A stretch of DNA of 9,660 nt, from positions 1 to 9,660 of the forward strand of contig CAZULF010000081.1 of the NCBI GenBank assembly GCA_964621215.1, read 5' to 3'. A model generated the notes under the pieces. That model searched no databases. It worked only from the letters and a program-made list of their open reading frames with translations, and was not told the origin of the DNA. The stretch is from CAZULF01 sp964621215 (GTDB taxonomy: Bacteria > Pseudomonadota > Gammaproteobacteria > UBA1113). Every line of letters begins with the position of its first letter. The stretch's first letter is position 1. Made by a program: the position numbers and the translations under genes. Positions 1-5,447 of this stretch are shown in pieces.

Positions 1-561
1 AAAATGCTCAACTGCAAATTTAACTGCTTCCGCACAGGCTTTAGGATGCCATACCCCAACTGTATCTGCTAAACTAATTCTATCTGCTCCTGCATTTACA
101 GCAACAATACCCAATTCATAAATTAGCTCTAAGGATGTGCGGGAGGCATCCTCAATACTAAATCTAACCATAAATCCCAGTTTTTTTGCCAGCGAAATGG
201 ATTCAACAACTTGAGTCTGAATCCATTCTCGAGTTCGGTTACTAAATTTAGTTGTTAAAGAAATGTCGTTATATGAAGCCCAAATACCAATCCATTTAGC
301 GGAGGTTTTTCTGGCCGCAAGTATATCCTCGCGGTTAGCTCTTGCATGAACTAAAAAATCAATACCTGAGACAGCATTACAAACGGAGATGCATGCATTC
401 GTTTCTAGCTCAGAAATACCGGGTTGACCTATTTCTACGATGTCGATGCCAAAATCACGTAACTTATGCACCAATACTATTTTTTCTTCTACAGAGAAAC
501 AGACGCCGCGCGATTGTTCGCCCTCACGGAGGGTGCTGTCTAGAATGATTATATTTTTCAT
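1..561 (-). CDS. Homocitrate/isopropylmalate synthase-like protein (HMGL/DRE-TIM family), C-terminus outside window
   Basis: This is the N-terminal 187 residues of a DRE-TIM metallolyase-type acyltransferase; the reading frame stays open to the left edge. Enzymes of this family condense acetyl-CoA with a 2-oxoacid (homocitrate, isopropylmalate and citramalate synthases). Visible motifs are DSTLREGEQ (residues 8-16; R12 is the expected catalytic Arg and E13 a metal-side acid), EIGQP (43-47), SIEDASR (136-142, typical of homocitrate synthase/NifV/LeuA) and SLADTVG (163-169). The HxH metal-binding motif would lie beyond the edge. The opening RE rather than RD resembles homocitrate synthase/NifV, but the substrate cannot be assigned from a fragment. 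The ATG lies 9 bp after the stop of the hydrolase gene, with a weak GTGAG ribosome site embedded in that stop, which suggests translational coupling. It is the last visible gene of the minus-strand operon. No nif genes are visible, so a role in nitrogenase cofactor synthesis is not supported. Confidence 0.9.
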   Translation of the reverse strand, partial: MKNIIILDSTLREGEQSRGVCFSVEEKIVLVHKLRDFGIDIVEIGQPGISELETNACISVCNAVSGIDFLVHARANREDILAARKTSAKWIGIWASYNDISLTTKFSNRTREWIQTQVVESISLAKKLGFMVRFSIEDASRTSLELIYELGIVAVNAGADRISLADTVGVWHPKACAEAVKFAVEHF

Positions 562-570
562 TAAAACTCA

Positions 571-1584
571 CTATTTATTTAAAAACAATACCACATCTTC
601 TACAAATTGAACTCGAGCTTTTTCATAAATAAGCCAATGTGTAGCCTCTTTAAGCTTAATTTCTTGTTTGGTTTTTACTTTTATTAATTTAGAGTATAAA
701 GCATGATCAGCGAAGAAGTCTTGATCGCCATAGATGACTAACGTCGGTGTGGTTAACTTACTAATATCATAAACGGGCTTACCATTCCATATCGAAAATA
801 AGTCTTTCATCGGTCCCATGGGTCTACGTAACGTGCCGGCCACAAAAGGTTTAGGATCTGCGCTCATATATATTTTCCCAACTGCGGTTATCGCACTTGC
901 ATCGGTAATAGTTTTATTGCCATTAATCATCTTATTCCAATGAGATTGAATTATTGCCCACGGAATATTTTGATATGCGGGTAAATGGGGATTAAATACG
1001 CCAACAGAGGATTCAAACGGTTCAAGGAATAGGGGACGTATTGACTCAGCTAGCGTTGAAGAATACATTGAACCATACATAACCAGATGGTCAACTTGTT
1101 TAGGATACTTTATTGAATACATAGCACCCACCACCGATCCCCACGACCACCCTAAAATCGACACGGATTTTTTACCTGTCTTTTTTGAGATATAATCTAT
1201 TGCATCTTTAAGCTCTTTAACGGCTTCTTTTGCTTGCAGTGGATAAATACCTGTAGGTGCAGGTGCTTTATTCATTGATGCTGGATATGATGCGCTACCC
1301 TCACCAATAAAATCAATCGCCCAAACATCATAACCTTTTTCAGCCAATGCATCCATTAACGAATATCCAGGTACATCAAAAGCACTTAATGCAGGAATGC
1401 TCAGGGAATTTATTAGCACAATCACTTTGCCTGACTTGTTGGATACCCGTTTTTTTTCTTTCAAATGAAGATACTGTTGCTGATGATAGGGAATTGAATA
1501 CTCATTAGAAACGATAGTCTCCGCATAAGCATTCGATAAAAACACTCCTAAAAATGCAATAATATATAGCTTAAAGCTCCGCAT
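571..1584 (-). CDS. Exported alpha/beta hydrolase
   Basis: A 337-residue protein with a Sec-type signal peptide: MRSFK, a hydrophobic core, then an AYA/E cleavage site near residue 21 with no lipobox Cys, so the mature enzyme should be periplasmic or secreted. The alpha/beta-hydrolase triad is complete: nucleophile Ser147 in GWSWG, Asp289 in YGDQD, and His316 in EATHW near the C-terminus. DFIGEG around residues 91-96 matches the strand-turn seen before the nucleophile in lipase/esterase-type members. The family includes esterases, lipases, thioesterases and peptidases; nothing visible fixes the substrate. I chose the ATG at 1584 rather than the GTG at 1599 because it starts a clean signal peptide and has GGAAG 8 nt upstream; the GTG has no ribosome site. 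The start overlaps the end of the preceding E1-like gene by 14 bp, so the two are probably translationally coupled. It may mature, release or destroy the product of the cytoplasmic enzymes (inference). Confidence 0.9.
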   Translation of the reverse strand: MRSFKLYIIAFLGVFLSNAYAETIVSNEYSIPYHQQQYLHLKEKKRVSNKSGKVIVLINSLSIPALSAFDVPGYSLMDALAEKGYDVWAIDFIGEGSASYPASMNKAPAPTGIYPLQAKEAVKELKDAIDYISKKTGKKSVSILGWSWGSVVGAMYSIKYPKQVDHLVMYGSMYSSTLAESIRPLFLEPFESSVGVFNPHLPAYQNIPWAIIQSHWNKMINGNKTITDASAITAVGKIYMSADPKPFVAGTLRRPMGPMKDLFSIWNGKPVYDISKLTTPTLVIYGDQDFFADHALYSKLIKVKTKQEIKLKEATHWLIYEKARVQFVEDVVLFLNK

Positions 1585-2416
1585 TGTTCCAACTTCCACT
1601 TTCTGGTGTCTGCACCTGCATCATATTGCCTTGCGATAAATCGATCTTAATCAAATCGGGCGCGTACGTGGGTTGTAAATTATCGCGGTTAAGAATAGTT
1701 TTAAATACTTCAAAACTTGCAGAAATACCCACAATATTGGCAACTGGGCAAAGGACTGCCCATGGTGCATTATTTTCTAAGTAGCTATTAGCCCAATCAG
1801 CTAATGCACCATGTTCTACCGATACTCTGGCACGCTCGTTTTTAATAGCAGATATCTCGTTCATTACTTCAGGCGTTAATTCTTTACCGAGTGATGGATG
1901 TCTTAATACAAACTCATAGGCCGGTGTTTCATGTGAGAAGGTCATTACTCCACCACGGAAGGGCGGTGTTACAGCAATCCAAACTGAAGGAATTTTTAAT
2001 TTTTGAGCTGCCCGATGAATAATGACTCGCGCAATCAGGTTATCTGTCGCATCCACCACAACATCTGAGCCGCTAATAATATCTTCAGCATTGGCTTCAA
2101 CAAGTTTTTCTTTGATGACGGTTACATGAATAGCGGGATTGATATCCAGGATCGTATCTCTGGCGCATTCAGCTTTATTTTTCCCTATACGGGATATACT
2201 TGATAGCATTTGGCGATTAATATTACTGTATTCAAACGCATCCATATCGACTACTTGAATATTCCCAACCCCCATTCTCGCCAGACTAATGAGTGTAATT
2301 CCACCAACGCCACCAGCGCCAATAACGGTAACTTTCGCATTACTTAGCTTTTGTTGTTCTTCATGTGTAACTACACCGTAATTGCGAATATAGATTTCGT
2401 TTAATAAAGTACTCAT
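1571..2416 (-). CDS. ThiF/MoeB/HesA-family E1-like adenylyltransferase (second of a tandem pair)
   Basis: A 281-residue Rossmann-fold protein of the E1-like superfamily, which uses ATP to adenylate a C-terminal carboxylate of a ubiquitin-like protein or peptide (MoeB on MoaD, ThiF on ThiS, MccB on microcin C7 peptide). All adenylation residues map: GAGGVGG at 33-39, D57 and D59 in VVDMD, N65-N67-R68-Q69 in NINRQ, K81 in GKNKAE, and D125 in DATDN. The CxxC zinc pairs of MoeB/ThiF are absent (only C84 and C223), and there is no Cys at the usual E1 thioester position, so adenylation without thiol transfer is likely. The ATG at 2416 has AGGGAG 7 nt upstream and lies 17 bp after the upstream stop. 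A GTG at 2464 would add 16 residues overlapping the previous gene and is less likely. It is paralogous to the upstream gene: the N-terminal EEQ-x2-L segment, the central PPxRG, and the C-terminal VQxPxxGxW are shared. Confidence 0.9.
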   Translation of the reverse strand: MSTLLNEIYIRNYGVVTHEEQQKLSNAKVTVIGAGGVGGITLISLARMGVGNIQVVDMDAFEYSNINRQMLSSISRIGKNKAECARDTILDINPAIHVTVIKEKLVEANAEDIISGSDVVVDATDNLIARVIIHRAAQKLKIPSVWIAVTPPFRGGVMTFSHETPAYEFVLRHPSLGKELTPEVMNEISAIKNERARVSVEHGALADWANSYLENNAPWAVLCPVANIVGISASFEVFKTILNRDNLQPTYAPDLIKIDLSQGNMMQVQTPESGSWNNAEL

Positions 2417-2433
2417 GTTGCAACTCCCTAAAA

Positions 2434-3306
2434 TTATAGTTGATAGGCTTCCCAATGTCCGCACTGTGGATTTTGCACGGACACGGGATTCGTTAGATTG
2501 TCCATATCAATGTATATTCCTTTAGGGGCAGCCGCTAAAGGCTGCTGACCAATTAATATCTGAACAGCCTCATGACAACTGAATGCAGCTATCAAATTTG
2601 CTCTGATTGGTGTAATGATCCACCCCGCTTTTCCGCTACAAAAATCATTGGCCCACGATTGAGGCGCGCCTTTACTTACTGAAAATTGTGCTCGTTTCTT
2701 TTTAATATCTTGAACAAACTGAGTCACTGTGGGATCCGAGATCGCTTTGCCTTGAGTCGGAATATTTAAAGCCTCTTCATAGGATATTCCATCGGGAAAG
2801 AAGGAAGAAACAAAACCACGATGTGGTGGGCTACCCGACATTGAAATACTGGGTATTCCTAGTGTTTTAGCTGCCCGATGCACAACGATGCGTGATGGCA
2901 TATCATCAAGCGCCTCGAGTACTAGATCATGGCCTTGCATTAACTCAATCACATTGTCTTCAGTAACCCGGACATTATGGAAATTTGTACTTAAATAGGG
3001 GTTGATATCTTTCAAATGACGCTCGGTGGCAACACTTTTATATTCTTCCATAGTCGACGTCATCGCTAACATTTGACGATTAGTGTTTGATAACTCAAAG
3101 ATATCGGGATCAACGCCGCTGATATGGCCTATGCCACTTCTGGCGCATAATATAGACTCCATACCCCCAACGCCACCCAGACCAAAGATAATCACTTTAC
3201 TATTGCGAAGTCTCAATTGTTCTTCTGCAGTATAGACACCAATGTTCTTTTTGGTCATTTCATGGTAAAAATCATCGCTTTGAAAATTAGGCATATCGTT
3301 GTACAT
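2434..3306 (-). CDS. ThiF/MoeB/HesA-family E1-like adenylyltransferase (first gene of operon)
   Basis: A 290-residue E1-like protein, paralogous to the next gene in the operon. Its adenylation machinery is complete: GLGGVGG at 42-48, D66 and D68 in GVDPD, N74-N76-R77-Q78 in NTNRQ, K90 in EEYKS, and D134 in EALDD, where the usual second-strand DxTDN motif has become EALDD. It lacks CxxC zinc motifs; scattered cysteines (one in SILCA, one in NDFCSG, one in FSCHE, one near the C-terminus in PQCGHW) do not form the MoeB/ThiF zinc site. Both paralogs look catalytically competent, unlike eukaryotic E1 heterodimers where one half is degenerate. The ATG at 3306 is preferred over a TTG at 3351 because AAGGGGA sits 6 nt before it. 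It is the first gene after the strong promoter at 3364-3392. It could act as a homodimer or as a heterodimer with its neighbour. The substrate, a small protein, peptide or free carboxylate, is unknown. Confidence 0.9.
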   Translation of the reverse strand: MYNDMPNFQSDDFYHEMTKKNIGVYTAEEQLRLRNSKVIIFGLGGVGGMESILCARSGIGHISGVDPDIFELSNTNRQMLAMTSTMEEYKSVATERHLKDINPYLSTNFHNVRVTEDNVIELMQGHDLVLEALDDMPSRIVVHRAAKTLGIPSISMSGSPPHRGFVSSFFPDGISYEEALNIPTQGKAISDPTVTQFVQDIKKKRAQFSVSKGAPQSWANDFCSGKAGWIITPIRANLIAAFSCHEAVQILIGQQPLAAAPKGIYIDMDNLTNPVSVQNPQCGHWEAYQL

Positions 3307-3363
3307 TATGATTCCCCTTATACTTTTGTTAACAGCATTGGGCTCAAACAAAATATGATGGTC

Positions 3364-3392
3364 ATTGTAGCTACAAATGCCAGAATCGTCAA
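3364..3392 (-). promoter_or_regulatory. Sigma70-type promoter of the E1-like/hydrolase operon
   Basis: On the minus strand TTGACG (3392-3387) is separated by exactly 17 bp from TACAAT (3369-3364); each hexamer matches consensus at 5 of 6 positions. The predicted transcription start is near 3357, giving a leader of about 50 nt before the ATG at 3306. This is the only good promoter seen for the four minus-strand genes. Confidence 0.7.
3365..3376. promoter_or_regulatory. Perfect 12-bp palindrome TTGTAGCTACAA, candidate operator
   Basis: TTGTAG and CTACAA form an uninterrupted inverted repeat that covers most of the -10 box (3364-3369) of the operon promoter and extends into the spacer. A protein bound there would block RNA polymerase. 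It lacks the TTGAT-N4-ATCAA spacing of an FNR site, so the neighbouring FNR is not the obvious ligand. A related 8-bp palindrome, TTGTACAA, occurs at 3481-3488 in the fnr leader. Confidence 0.4.
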
Positions 3393-3438
3393 TAAAATGT
3401 ACTGCATTCCAAGATTTTTTAAACTATTAGCGCGTTTA

Positions 3439-3447
3439 TGCTATATT
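3439..3447 (+). promoter_or_regulatory. Extended -10 promoter of the fnr gene
   Basis: TGCTATATT matches the extended -10 pattern TGnTATAAT with one mismatch. The corresponding -35 region (TTAAAC at 3419-3424) is weak, as expected for extended -10 promoters. The predicted start is near 3454, leaving a leader of about 50 nt. The 3307-3503 intergenic region therefore carries divergent promoters. Confidence 0.5.
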
Positions 3448-3503
3448 CTGTGCTTATTCAGAAGAAGTAATACATTGTTTTTGTACAACAGGTTAAATGC
3501 ACT

Positions 3504-4214
3504 ATGACAACTCCAATATCCAAACCATTACGTCAAACATGTTCTCGCTGTAACTTTGCAAAATTATGCTTGCCCTTAGGTTTGACGATAGATGATAAAA
3601 CGCAGCTCGATACTTTTATTCACCCTGGACGAGTCATCAACGCACAAACCTCACTATTTAAGATTGGAGACCATTTTAGCCATTTAATTGCGGTGAAATC
3701 CGGAGCATTTAAAGCGGAGCTGCCATCGCCATCTGGACAAACACAAATTATCGAGTTCTATCTTCCTGGCGAGTTATTAGGTTTTGAGGCTATTCATACA
3801 GGTAAATATAATTTGCATTATATGGCTTTAGAAACAAGTACTATTTGTGAAATTCCATTCAAAGATGTACTGACTTATTCTGCTCGCATTCCTAATCTGC
3901 AAAGGCAAATATTTAATCTCATCAGTCAGGCACTCGCGGGGGACTTTATACTCCGAATCAACAACACTGCAGAACAACGATTAGCTGCATTTTTTCTTAA
4001 CTTATCAAAACGCTATAAAAAAAGTGGTTTTTCTGCCTTAGAGTTTCACCTACCTATGTTGCGTGAAGATATTGCTAATTATCTCCGGCTTGCACCGGAA
4101 ACCGTTAGTCGAATGCTAACGGTTTTCCAGAATGACGGTATATTAAACGTGGAACGCCGCCTTATTAAGTTGTGGGATCTGTATCGGCTACAACAGCGAC
4201 TCGGTGGTAACTAA
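3504..4214 (+). CDS. fnr: FNR-type oxygen-sensing transcription regulator (Crp/Fnr family)
   Basis: A 236-residue Crp/Fnr protein that resembles E. coli FNR end to end. It has the N-terminal cluster cysteines C13-x2-C16-x5-C22 and the distal C115 in TSTICEIPF, equivalent to E. coli C20, C23, C29 and C122. It should therefore bind an oxygen-labile [4Fe-4S] cluster and be an active dimer only when oxygen is scarce. A cNMP-like beta-roll spans roughly 35-125, a long dimerisation helix about 130-165, and a winged helix-turn-helix about 183-220. The recognition helix carries E199-T200-V201-S202-R203, the E..SR signature that reads TTGAT-N4-ATCAA. The ribosome site is weak (AGG, 11 nt before the ATG), which suggests modest translation. 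The gene is divergent from the E1-like operon and converges on ompW, with stop codons overlapping by 3 bp (4211-4214 region). The ompW promoter carries a matching site. Confidence 0.93.
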   Translation: MTTPISKPLRQTCSRCNFAKLCLPLGLTIDDKTQLDTFIHPGRVINAQTSLFKIGDHFSHLIAVKSGAFKAELPSPSGQTQIIEFYLPGELLGFEAIHTGKYNLHYMALETSTICEIPFKDVLTYSARIPNLQRQIFNLISQALAGDFILRINNTAEQRLAAFFLNLSKRYKKSGFSALEFHLPMLREDIANYLRLAPETVSRMLTVFQNDGILNVERRLIKLWDLYRLQQRLGGN

Positions 4215-4882
4215 CCAAAGTAATAGCCCAACCCAACACCCACTACCCAAGGGTTGATATCAACAGGTGTTTTCAAATCTAAGCCCAATGCTTTTACTTC
4301 AGCATTGGTCGAAATGAATATTTTTTTAACATCTGCATTCAATACAAAACCGTTGCCCAATGCGACATCAAATCCGGCTTGTAACACCGGTCCCACACTA
4401 TTGCTATAGGAAACGGAATTAGCAACCGGCCCCGAGTGAGAATCATAAAAATAGGTATAGTTAATGCCTGCGCCTAAATAAGGGTTAATTAATTTATCTG
4501 GGAAAATATGAAAAAGCCCCGTTAATGTAGGCGGAAGCAAGCGAACACTGCCTAAATCCACATCGCCTAAGGCTGTTTTTGTGGCTTTAACGTTATGTCG
4601 AGTCGTACCCAAAATTAATTCAGCTGAAAGATGCTTGGTAAAAAAATAGTTGAAATCTAACTCTGGCACAACATTGTTAGAGATAGAGCTAACTGTACCA
4701 CCGATGGCAGGGATAGCTTTACTACCTGCGATAGGAATAACATCAATGGCGCGAACACGTACTAACCATTTAGCATACTCTGAATTGGGAGAGGTTAAAT
4801 TTGCCTCCGTGCTTGCAAAAGCCATTCCTGTACTCGCTAAGAGTAAAAGAGAAACCAGGCGACTTAATTTGATTATTTTCAT
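4211..4882 (-). CDS. ompW: OmpW-family outer membrane beta-barrel protein
   Basis: A 223-residue OmpW-family protein, close to the usual size for the family, which forms an eight-stranded outer-membrane barrel with a narrow hydrophobic channel. A signal peptide ends at AFA/S (after residue 23). Family landmarks are WLVRVRAIDVIP near residues 39-50, PELDFNYFFTKHLSAELILG around 73-92, TRHNVKAT, LLPPTL, NPYLGAGINYTYFYD, DVKKIF, and the C-terminal PWVVGVGLGYYFG. The last residue is Gly rather than the terminal Phe favoured by the barrel-assembly machinery; Phe is penultimate. The ATG at 4882 has GGAGAAG 5 nt upstream. Transcription should start near 4906 from the FNR-dependent promoter. In enterobacteria ompW is a known FNR-regulated gene, which fits the adjacency of fnr here. 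No terminator is seen between the converging genes. Confidence 0.95.
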   Translation of the reverse strand: MKIIKLSRLVSLLLLASTGMAFASTEANLTSPNSEYAKWLVRVRAIDVIPIAGSKAIPAIGGTVSSISNNVVPELDFNYFFTKHLSAELILGTTRHNVKATKTALGDVDLGSVRLLPPTLTGLFHIFPDKLINPYLGAGINYTYFYDSHSGPVANSVSYSNSVGPVLQAGFDVALGNGFVLNADVKKIFISTNAEVKALGLDLKTPVDINPWVVGVGLGYYFG

Positions 4883-4912
4883 ACTATCTTCTCCAGTTAT
4901 TATTCGTTTTGG

Positions 4913-4954
4913 ATTTTACTCGAGAATTTTTTTAGATTGTATGATTTAGATCAA
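4913..4954 (-). promoter_or_regulatory. Class II FNR-activated promoter of ompW (FNR box plus -10)
   Basis: ATGAT-TTAG-ATCAA at 4941-4954 matches the FNR consensus TTGAT-N4-ATCAA at 9 of 10 specified bases, with a perfect TGAT/ATCA core. On the minus strand TAAAAT (4918-4913) is a good -10 box, placing +1 at about 4906. The box centre, 4947.5, is then exactly -41.5, the position used for class II FNR activation, where the site replaces the -35 element. The box overlaps the stop codon (4951-4953) of the upstream orphan gene. Confidence 0.75.
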
Positions 4955-5268
4955 TTTTGATGAAGATTTATGGAATCTGCAGCGCCTTTATCGGATGCAT
5001 GCGTACCTGGTTCATTATCTGCAGCCGTACCACCATAGTACATTAATAGCGTTGCTACTGGTGTAAGATAGTCTGCTGTGCCCACTAAATCAACTGGAGG
5101 AGTGACTATTATCACATAATTATGCCCATCAGATAAATCACAGATTTTTCTAGGATCGGCACGATCTCTGATTGGATATTGATGTAGATCTAATTCTGGG
5201 GCAAATATATCTAATGGCGGGGATAAATTCGCATCTCTTTGAATCAATAAGCAACGATCAATAGGCAT
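4951..5268 (-). CDS. Orphan protein of unknown function, 105 residues
   Basis: I do not recognise this protein. It is supported as a gene by a perfect AAGGAGG ribosome site (5280-5274) five nucleotides before the ATG. It has no signal peptide and no membrane helix; the most hydrophobic part is YVIIVTPPVDLV near residues 51-62. The sequence is acidic and proline-rich in the first half (SPPLDIFAPELDLHQYP) and ends in a polar, likely disordered tail (GTAADNEPGTH onward) that finishes in Asn. There are two cysteines, C6 and C43. It lies 68 bp upstream of ompW on the same strand, and its stop codon overlaps the ompW FNR box, so readthrough into ompW is possible in addition to the FNR-driven start. 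It could be a small cytoplasmic regulator or a lineage-specific protein. Confidence 0.7.
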   Translation of the reverse strand: MPIDRCLLIQRDANLSPPLDIFAPELDLHQYPIRDRADPRKICDLSDGHNYVIIVTPPVDLVGTADYLTPVATLLMYYGGTAADNEPGTHASDKGAADSINLHQN

Positions 5269-5309
5269 AGTAACCTCCTTGCTAATATTGGGAAGCTGCG
5301 TTTAAATGC

Positions 5310-5339
5310 ATCATACAGGATAAAATTTTGTGTTGCCAC
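5310..5339 (-). promoter_or_regulatory. Possible weak promoter for the 105-residue gene
   Basis: On the minus strand GTGGCA (5339-5334) and TATGAT (5315-5310) are separated by 18 bp; they match consensus at 4 and 5 of 6 positions. Predicted +1 is near 5303, about 35 nt before the ATG at 5268. The region is AT-rich, so chance matches are plausible. Confidence 0.3.
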
Positions 5340-5351
5340 TATTAGTGCGTA

Positions 5352-5370
5352 TCAATTTGTATAAAATTGA
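5352..5370. promoter_or_regulatory. Dyad TCAATTT-N5-AAATTGA between divergent genes
   Basis: Two 7-bp arms form a perfect inverted repeat around GTATA. The dyad lies in the 179-bp gap between the divergent orphan gene and the helicase, upstream of both predicted promoters, so it could be a shared operator. It is not followed by a T-run and does not look like a terminator. Confidence 0.3.
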
Positions 5371-5390
5371 GGTAGACTTAAAACAATTTA

Positions 5391-5419
5391 TTGTCAGCAG
5401 CCTTTATCTTATCTATGCT
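5391..5419 (+). promoter_or_regulatory. Sigma70-type promoter of the helicase gene
   Basis: TTGTCA (5391-5396, 5 of 6) and TATGCT (5414-5419, 4 of 6) are separated by exactly 17 bp. The start would be near 5426, leaving a short leader of about 22 nt with AAGGA (5437-5441) 6 nt before the ATG. Confidence 0.5.
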
Positions 5420-5426
5420 ATAGCAT
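5415..5426. promoter_or_regulatory. Perfect 12-bp palindrome ATGCTATAGCAT, candidate operator
   Basis: ATGCTA and TAGCAT form an uninterrupted inverted repeat covering the predicted -10 box and start region of the helicase promoter. This placement suits a repressor site. No candidate repressor gene is adjacent. Confidence 0.35.
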
Positions 5427-5447
5427 GTGGTTATTTAAGGAAGAATT

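Noticed and set aside
342..548. 68-residue plus-strand open frame
   Set aside because: Antisense to the homocitrate-synthase-like gene, no ribosome site, Arg/Cys/His-rich composition typical of a shadow frame.
1..561. NifV-type homocitrate synthase for nitrogen fixation
   Set aside because: The N-terminal motifs are shared by many acyltransferases of the family, and the operon context contains no nif genes, so only the family is assigned.
2417..2464. GTG start at 2464 giving a 16-residue longer second E1-like protein
   Set aside because: It would overlap the upstream gene by 31 bp, whereas the ATG at 2416 has a good AGGGAG ribosome site and aligns with the paralog's start.
3307..3351. TTG start at 3351 for the first E1-like gene
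   Set aside because: A rare start codon almost at the predicted transcription start (about 3357), with no room for a ribosome site; the ATG at 3306 has AAGGGGA at ideal spacing.
3217..3507. 96-residue plus-strand open frame across the divergent promoter region
   Set aside because: Overlaps the E1-like gene in antisense, both promoters and the fnr start; no domain or convincing start signal.
4253..4264. Perfect palindrome GTTGATATCAAC, containing both FNR half-sites
   Set aside because: It lies inside the ompW coding region near its 3' end, and the half-sites are adjacent rather than separated by 4 bp, so it does not fit an FNR box or any nearby promoter.
4650..4949. 99-residue plus-strand open frame
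   Set aside because: Antisense to ompW and its FNR promoter, with no ribosome site.
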